Source: Flavobacteriales bacterium
GTDB taxonomy: Bacteria; Bacteroidota; Bacteroidia; Flavobacteriales_G; Salibacteraceae
NCBI GenBank assembly: GCA_003499525.1
Contig: DNTB01000030.1
Span: 1-8,242, forward strand
DNA length: 8,242 bases
Direction: 5' to 3'
This document shows positions 6,312 through 8,242 of the stretch, piece by piece (the first letter of the stretch is position 1; each line of letters opens with the position of its first letter). The position numbers were made by a program, and so were the translations under genes. Under the pieces are notes generated by a model. The model had not been told where the DNA came from, did no database searches, and saw only the letters and a list, made by a program, of their open reading frames with translations.

Positions 6312-6327
6312 ATACCTTATCGGGTAT
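6312..6327. promoter_or_regulatory. HipB operator candidate O3
   Basis: ATACC-TTATCG-GGTAT is the most symmetric of the three in its outer arms (ATACC/GGTAT). Its centre is 40 bp upstream of that of O2. Confidence 0.65.
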
Positions 6328-6373
6328 ATTTTATGTAAATCGCAAAGTGATTAACCCCGTTCAGGTATAATTT

Positions 6374-6421
6374 AATCTGGAATTGAAAGAATCAGGATTC
6401 TCAGATTCCCAATTCCAGATT
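6374..6421. repeat. Inverted pair of the dispersed repeat upstream of hipBST
   Basis: AATCTGGAATTG (6374-6385) and its exact reverse complement CAATTCCAGATT (6410-6421) flank a 24-base spacer that holds GAATCAGGATTC. The structure could fold into a 12-bp hairpin. It separates the HipBST control region from the gene debris that follows. Confidence 0.6.
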
Positions 6422-6426
6422 CTCCA

Positions 6427-6735
6427 CTAAACCCTGTCTTTTGCTATATCGTAATACATCAACAACTGCTTCTCTTCCAGCAGGATGTTTTGCGGAATCA
6501 TATCACCGAGGGTAACGATGGTTTTGAAACCCTTTGGCTCCCAGCAGTTTTTGAAACCGGCACGCAGGGCTTCTACCCGTACTTTTCCATCTGCTCGCTA
6601 TTCTATGCGTTCAATTCCATTAGAACAGACGTCTATGAGGTTTCCGGTTTCGTCATACCCGAAGAAATTGGAAGACATAACTCTATTGGGAGTAATACTA
6701 TCAAATGCCATAAGGGTTTGTTCCAGCTCAAGCGC
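6427..6735 (-). pseudogene. Broken C-terminal gene fragment with an internal TAG
   Basis: The minus strand reads ALELEQTLMAFDSI, ITPNRVMSSNFFGY and YDETGNLIDVCSNGIERIE, then a TAG at 6598-6600, and continues in the same frame with RADGKVRVEALRAGFKNC and TIVTLGDMIPQN to MYYDIAKDRV and a TAG at 6427-6429. The continuous frame suggests one gene in which a sense codon, probably tyrosine, became TAG. I do not recognise it firmly. The YDETGNLI piece resembles an RHS YD repeat, while the VRVEALRAGF...LLMYYDIA tail recalls C-termini of Bacteroidota DNA-methyltransferase or helicase proteins; both are weak memories. The upstream limit is approximate. Confidence 0.45.
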
Positions 6736-6758
6736 TGTGGTATCGCTACTTAGCTTGC

Positions 6759-6860
6759 AACACTGACAATGCCTCCAACGAGCTCCTGCAAAAAGCACAA
6801 AACCTCCTTAAAAACCTGCCGGAAGAGAAGCTTAAGGCATTGGTGGGGTTGTTGGGGTAG
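6759..6860 (+). pseudogene. Possible C-terminal remnant on the + strand
   Basis: This frame encodes NTDNASNELLQKAQNLL and then KNLPEEKLKALVGLLG before TAG at 6858-6860. It is a short amphipathic helical tail of natural-looking composition. A stop about 16 codons upstream of 6759 leaves no room for a complete gene and no ATG precedes it. It converges with the broken fragment on the other strand, so the region around 6735-6765 is probably a rearrangement junction. Confidence 0.3.
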
Positions 6861-6931
6861 TGTGGACCTTTCTGGACTGTTCGCTTTTACATTACTATAA
6901 TTCCGGTTGCCTCGCGACTACTGTACGGGAA

Positions 6932-6967
6932 AGAATTTCTAAACACGCTTTGGCGCGTTAGAATTCT
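6932..6967. terminator. Imperfect hairpin downstream of the lipoprotein gene
   Basis: AGAATTTCTAAACACGC (6932-6948) pairs with GCGCGTTAGAATTCT (6953-6967) with two single-base bulges and one mismatch, closing a short loop. It lies 51 bp past the lipoprotein stop on the minus strand and could end that transcript. The T-run after it is weak, so the role is uncertain. Confidence 0.4.
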
Positions 6968-7017
6968 ATAATATGCCAACCTGCAGCTCATTTTTGTTCA
7001 CATGGCGAGGTTCGGGG

Positions 7018-7566
7018 CTATTCTACAGAAAAGATTTCTGCAGTACAAGTTTTGATATCGTATATAACTCTAAAATCTATACAATCATCGCTATCTGGCA
7101 AACATAGCCGTGAAACAATGGATATTCCGTTGTTGGGGAAGTGATCCAGAAAAAAGCTTGAAATGTAGTAATCGTCAAAATTAATGTCGGGCTTTACTTT
7201 GACTAAATCTCTCTTTCTAATCTGAATAGATTCATTGGGACAGCTCTTCTGATTTATGTGCAACTCACGTGACCGATACTTGATTATTTCTATTTTACCT
7301 TCAAATTTAACTGATTGGACAGTCGAGATTTGATCAGTGATTTTTTCATGTATTCTCAATCCGTTAACACTACTATCTTTATAGATAGTTACTTCAAGAG
7401 TATTGTTTGGTTCAAATCGAATGGTACTATCTTTTGTTAGAATTGACCTTTCAGACTCCCCATTTGCGTATTTATTTCCGCTTTCTGAGCATGATATACT
7501 CAGAAAAACACAAAAAATGGTTAATGAGTAAGCAAATAACAATTTATTGAACACTTCTCTAATCAT
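7018..7566 (-). CDS. Putative lipoprotein, unknown function
   Basis: This 182-residue protein starts with a short charged region (MIREVFNK), a hydrophobic core (LLFAYSLTIFCVFL) and the lipobox-like SISC, placing the lipidated cysteine at Cys26. The mature part of about 157 residues looks beta-rich, with two cysteines near the C-terminus (SRLCLPDSDDC) and one in IKTCTAE that could form disulfides in the periplasm. I recognise no domain. The ATG overlaps the end of the SH3-domain gene by 8 bp (ATGATTAG), which indicates translational coupling. An envelope immunity or partner protein for that neighbour is possible, but only the arrangement supports it. Confidence 0.7.
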   Translation of the reverse strand: MIREVFNKLLFAYSLTIFCVFLSISCSESGNKYANGESERSILTKDSTIRFEPNNTLEVTIYKDSSVNGLRIHEKITDQISTVQSVKFEGKIEIIKYRSRELHINQKSCPNESIQIRKRDLVKVKPDINFDDYYISSFFLDHFPNNGISIVSRLCLPDSDDCIDFRVIYDIKTCTAEIFSVE

Positions 7567-8059
7567 TTTTTATGTAATCGGATGAGACCCAGCCAGTTTG
7601 GTCTTCGGAGGTTGTTACTTCTATCCAGTTCTCAACAACTTTACCTGTGCTTGTTAAGGTTGATCCATTTACAATACTGCCAATTACTTTAAAATCAGTA
7701 CCTGCGCCCTTTCTTAGATTTAAACTACCACCACCAGTATTAACTGTTATTGTCAAAGAGCTGATTTCATTTGAAGATGAGCTAGAAAACAATTCGGAAA
7801 AGCTCCATGAGCTCCACCAATTACTGAAAGACCAGTCGCTTTCAGTAGATAAAACCTGAAGGTCTCCTTTGCCATCACCAAGACTTCCTTCTCCTATCAC
7901 ATCTCGAGGGTTAAAGTGATATTCCTGTGATTTGAATTGGGATAGAGCGATTTCGTTAGACACATCACCATCAGGTAGTTTTGTTATTTCCAAATGACCA
8001 TGAACAGGGGAGGTGCGGGGGAGGTGCGGTGGCGTTACTGTGAATCGCTTCCTGTCCAC
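7559..8059 (-). CDS. SH3-domain protein, 5' end uncertain
   Basis: The C-terminal 62 residues form a bacterial SH3 domain (about 102-163): NLRKGAGTDFKVIGSI, NGSTLTSTGK, NWIEV and TGWVSSDYIK fit the SH3_3 pattern, a module that often binds cell-wall peptides. Before it are a Ser/Trp-rich linker (76-96) and an unrecognised segment containing GHLEITKLPDGD and IGEGSLGDGKGDLQ. The only start is a GTG at 8059, which overlaps the upstream frame and gives an unlikely Pro/Arg-rich beginning. An 11-bp tandem duplication at 8007-8028 may have shifted the frame, so the protein may once have continued from the upstream open frame, although a TAA also separates the two. There is no signal peptide in the present reading. 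It is translationally coupled to the lipoprotein gene. Confidence 0.6.
   Translation of the reverse strand: MDRKRFTVTPPHLPRTSPVHGHLEITKLPDGDVSNEIALSQFKSQEYHFNPRDVIGEGSLGDGKGDLQVLSTESDWSFSNWWSSWSFSELFSSSSSNEISSLTITVNTGGGSLNLRKGAGTDFKVIGSIVNGSTLTSTGKVVENWIEVTTSEDQTGWVSSDYIKND
8007..8028. repeat. 11-bp tandem duplication
   Basis: GGGGAGGTGCG occurs twice in direct succession (8007-8017 and 8018-8028). Eleven is not a multiple of three, so the extra unit shifts the frame. Removing one unit puts the SH3-protein frame in register with the frame at 8035-8241. Confidence 0.85.
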
Positions 8060-8241
8060 AATAAAGTAGCTTTTATTAATACTTTATCATTTAGTTCTGA
8101 TTCAAACACTAACTCTTTCAATAATACAGCACTACCATCATTTTTCATGAACTTCGTATATAATTCATTCCATGTTTTGCGGTGGGTGATTTTCGTATTG
8201 TACTCATAATTACTGTATTTGAATGTATGTCCGTCTGAATG
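8035..8241 (-). CDS. Partial upstream gene, HSDGHT family
   Basis: The minus strand is open from the window edge to TAA at 8035-8037: 68 residues beginning HSDGHTFKYSNYEY, then NTKITHRKTWNELYTKFMK, and ending WTGSDSQ. The 5' end lies outside the window. The first 20 bases are the right-hand copy of the terminal inverted repeat, and its HSDGHT reading equals that at the left edge. The lysine-rich segment followed by LKELVFESELNDKV looks like a genuine protein, but I recognise no family. It may be the former N-terminal part of the SH3-domain protein. Confidence 0.5.
   Translation of the reverse strand, partial: HSDGHTFKYSNYEYNTKITHRKTWNELYTKFMKNDGSAVLLKELVFESELNDKVLIKATLLWTGSDSQ
8222..8241 (-). 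repeat. Terminal inverted repeat, right copy
   Basis: These 20 bases are the exact reverse complement of positions 1-20. Beyond them the two ends diverge at once (GAACTTTG on the left, CAAATACA on the right, both read inward). Confidence 0.9.
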
Positions 8242-8242
8242 T

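Noticed and set aside
6485..6766. Two overlapping + strand open frames of about 90 codons
   Set aside because: They are shadows of the minus-strand broken fragment, whose peptide looks more natural. Neither has recognisable motifs.
6932..6967. An integron attC-like site
   Set aside because: The hairpin lacks the paired RYYYAAC and GTTRRRY core sites; GTTAGAA fails at the last base and no integrase is present.
1..8242. An 8.2-kb composite transposon bounded by terminal inverted repeats
   Set aside because: The repeats are coding on both sides, no intact transposase lies inside, and no target duplication can be seen at the window edges.
1..8242. CRISPR array, tRNA or rRNA genes, riboswitch
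   Set aside because: No regularly spaced direct repeats, no tRNA arm pattern and no conserved rRNA segments were seen on either strand.

Overview
The window looks like accessory DNA from a Bacteroidota bacterium (Chitinophaga-, Sphingobacteria- or Flavobacteria-like). The signs are AT-rich intergenic DNA, few clear Shine-Dalgarno sites, at least one good Bacteroidetes-type -7 box (TAnnTTTG), an RHS fragment of the Bacteroidetes kind, and protein families read best against that phylum. The exact genus cannot be read from the sequence. There are no rRNA, tRNA or CRISPR features.

Layout. Positions 1-72 carry the 3' tail of a gene cut by the window edge. Positions 264-1241 (+) encode a PAPS-dependent sulfotransferase. 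Positions 1641-3720 (+) form a likely functional cluster: a Crp/Fnr-family regulator, a perfect 12-bp palindrome just after its stop codon, an ArsM-type arsenite methyltransferase, and an unrecognised polytopic membrane protein 12 bp further on. Positions about 3835-4660 are a genetic scrapyard on the minus strand: the end of an RHS-repeat polymorphic-toxin gene broken by a +1 frameshift, a decayed REP-associated (IS200-like) transposase tail overlapping its 3' end in another frame, and a REP-like palindrome.

Positions 4701-6227 (minus) hold a compact three-gene hipB-hipS-hipT toxin-antitoxin operon. HipA is split into a small N-terminal protein (HipS) and a kinase (HipT) with an ATGA overlap. 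Upstream of hipB are a TAnnTTTG promoter and three operator-like palindromes whose centres are 41 and 40 bp apart. The operon has copies of a short dispersed repeat (core AATCTGGAATT / AATCAGGAATT) at its 3' end, in the hipB-hipS gap and upstream of hipB. By eye it is more GC-rich than the arsM and sulfotransferase genes, so it may have arrived separately.

Positions 6427-6860 hold more gene debris: a minus-strand frame with an internal TAG, facing a + strand C-terminal remnant. Positions 7018-8241 (minus) hold a lipoprotein gene, an 8-bp-overlapping SH3-domain gene, and an upstream partial frame separated from it by an in-frame stop and an 11-bp tandem duplication that shifts the frame.

The two window ends are 20-bp inverted copies of each other. 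Both copies read as HSDGHT in open, inward-facing frames, so the window is bounded by two copies of one repeated coding segment. The part closest to a less-studied system is the HipBST operon with its phased operator array; the Crp-operator-arsM-membrane protein cluster is second.
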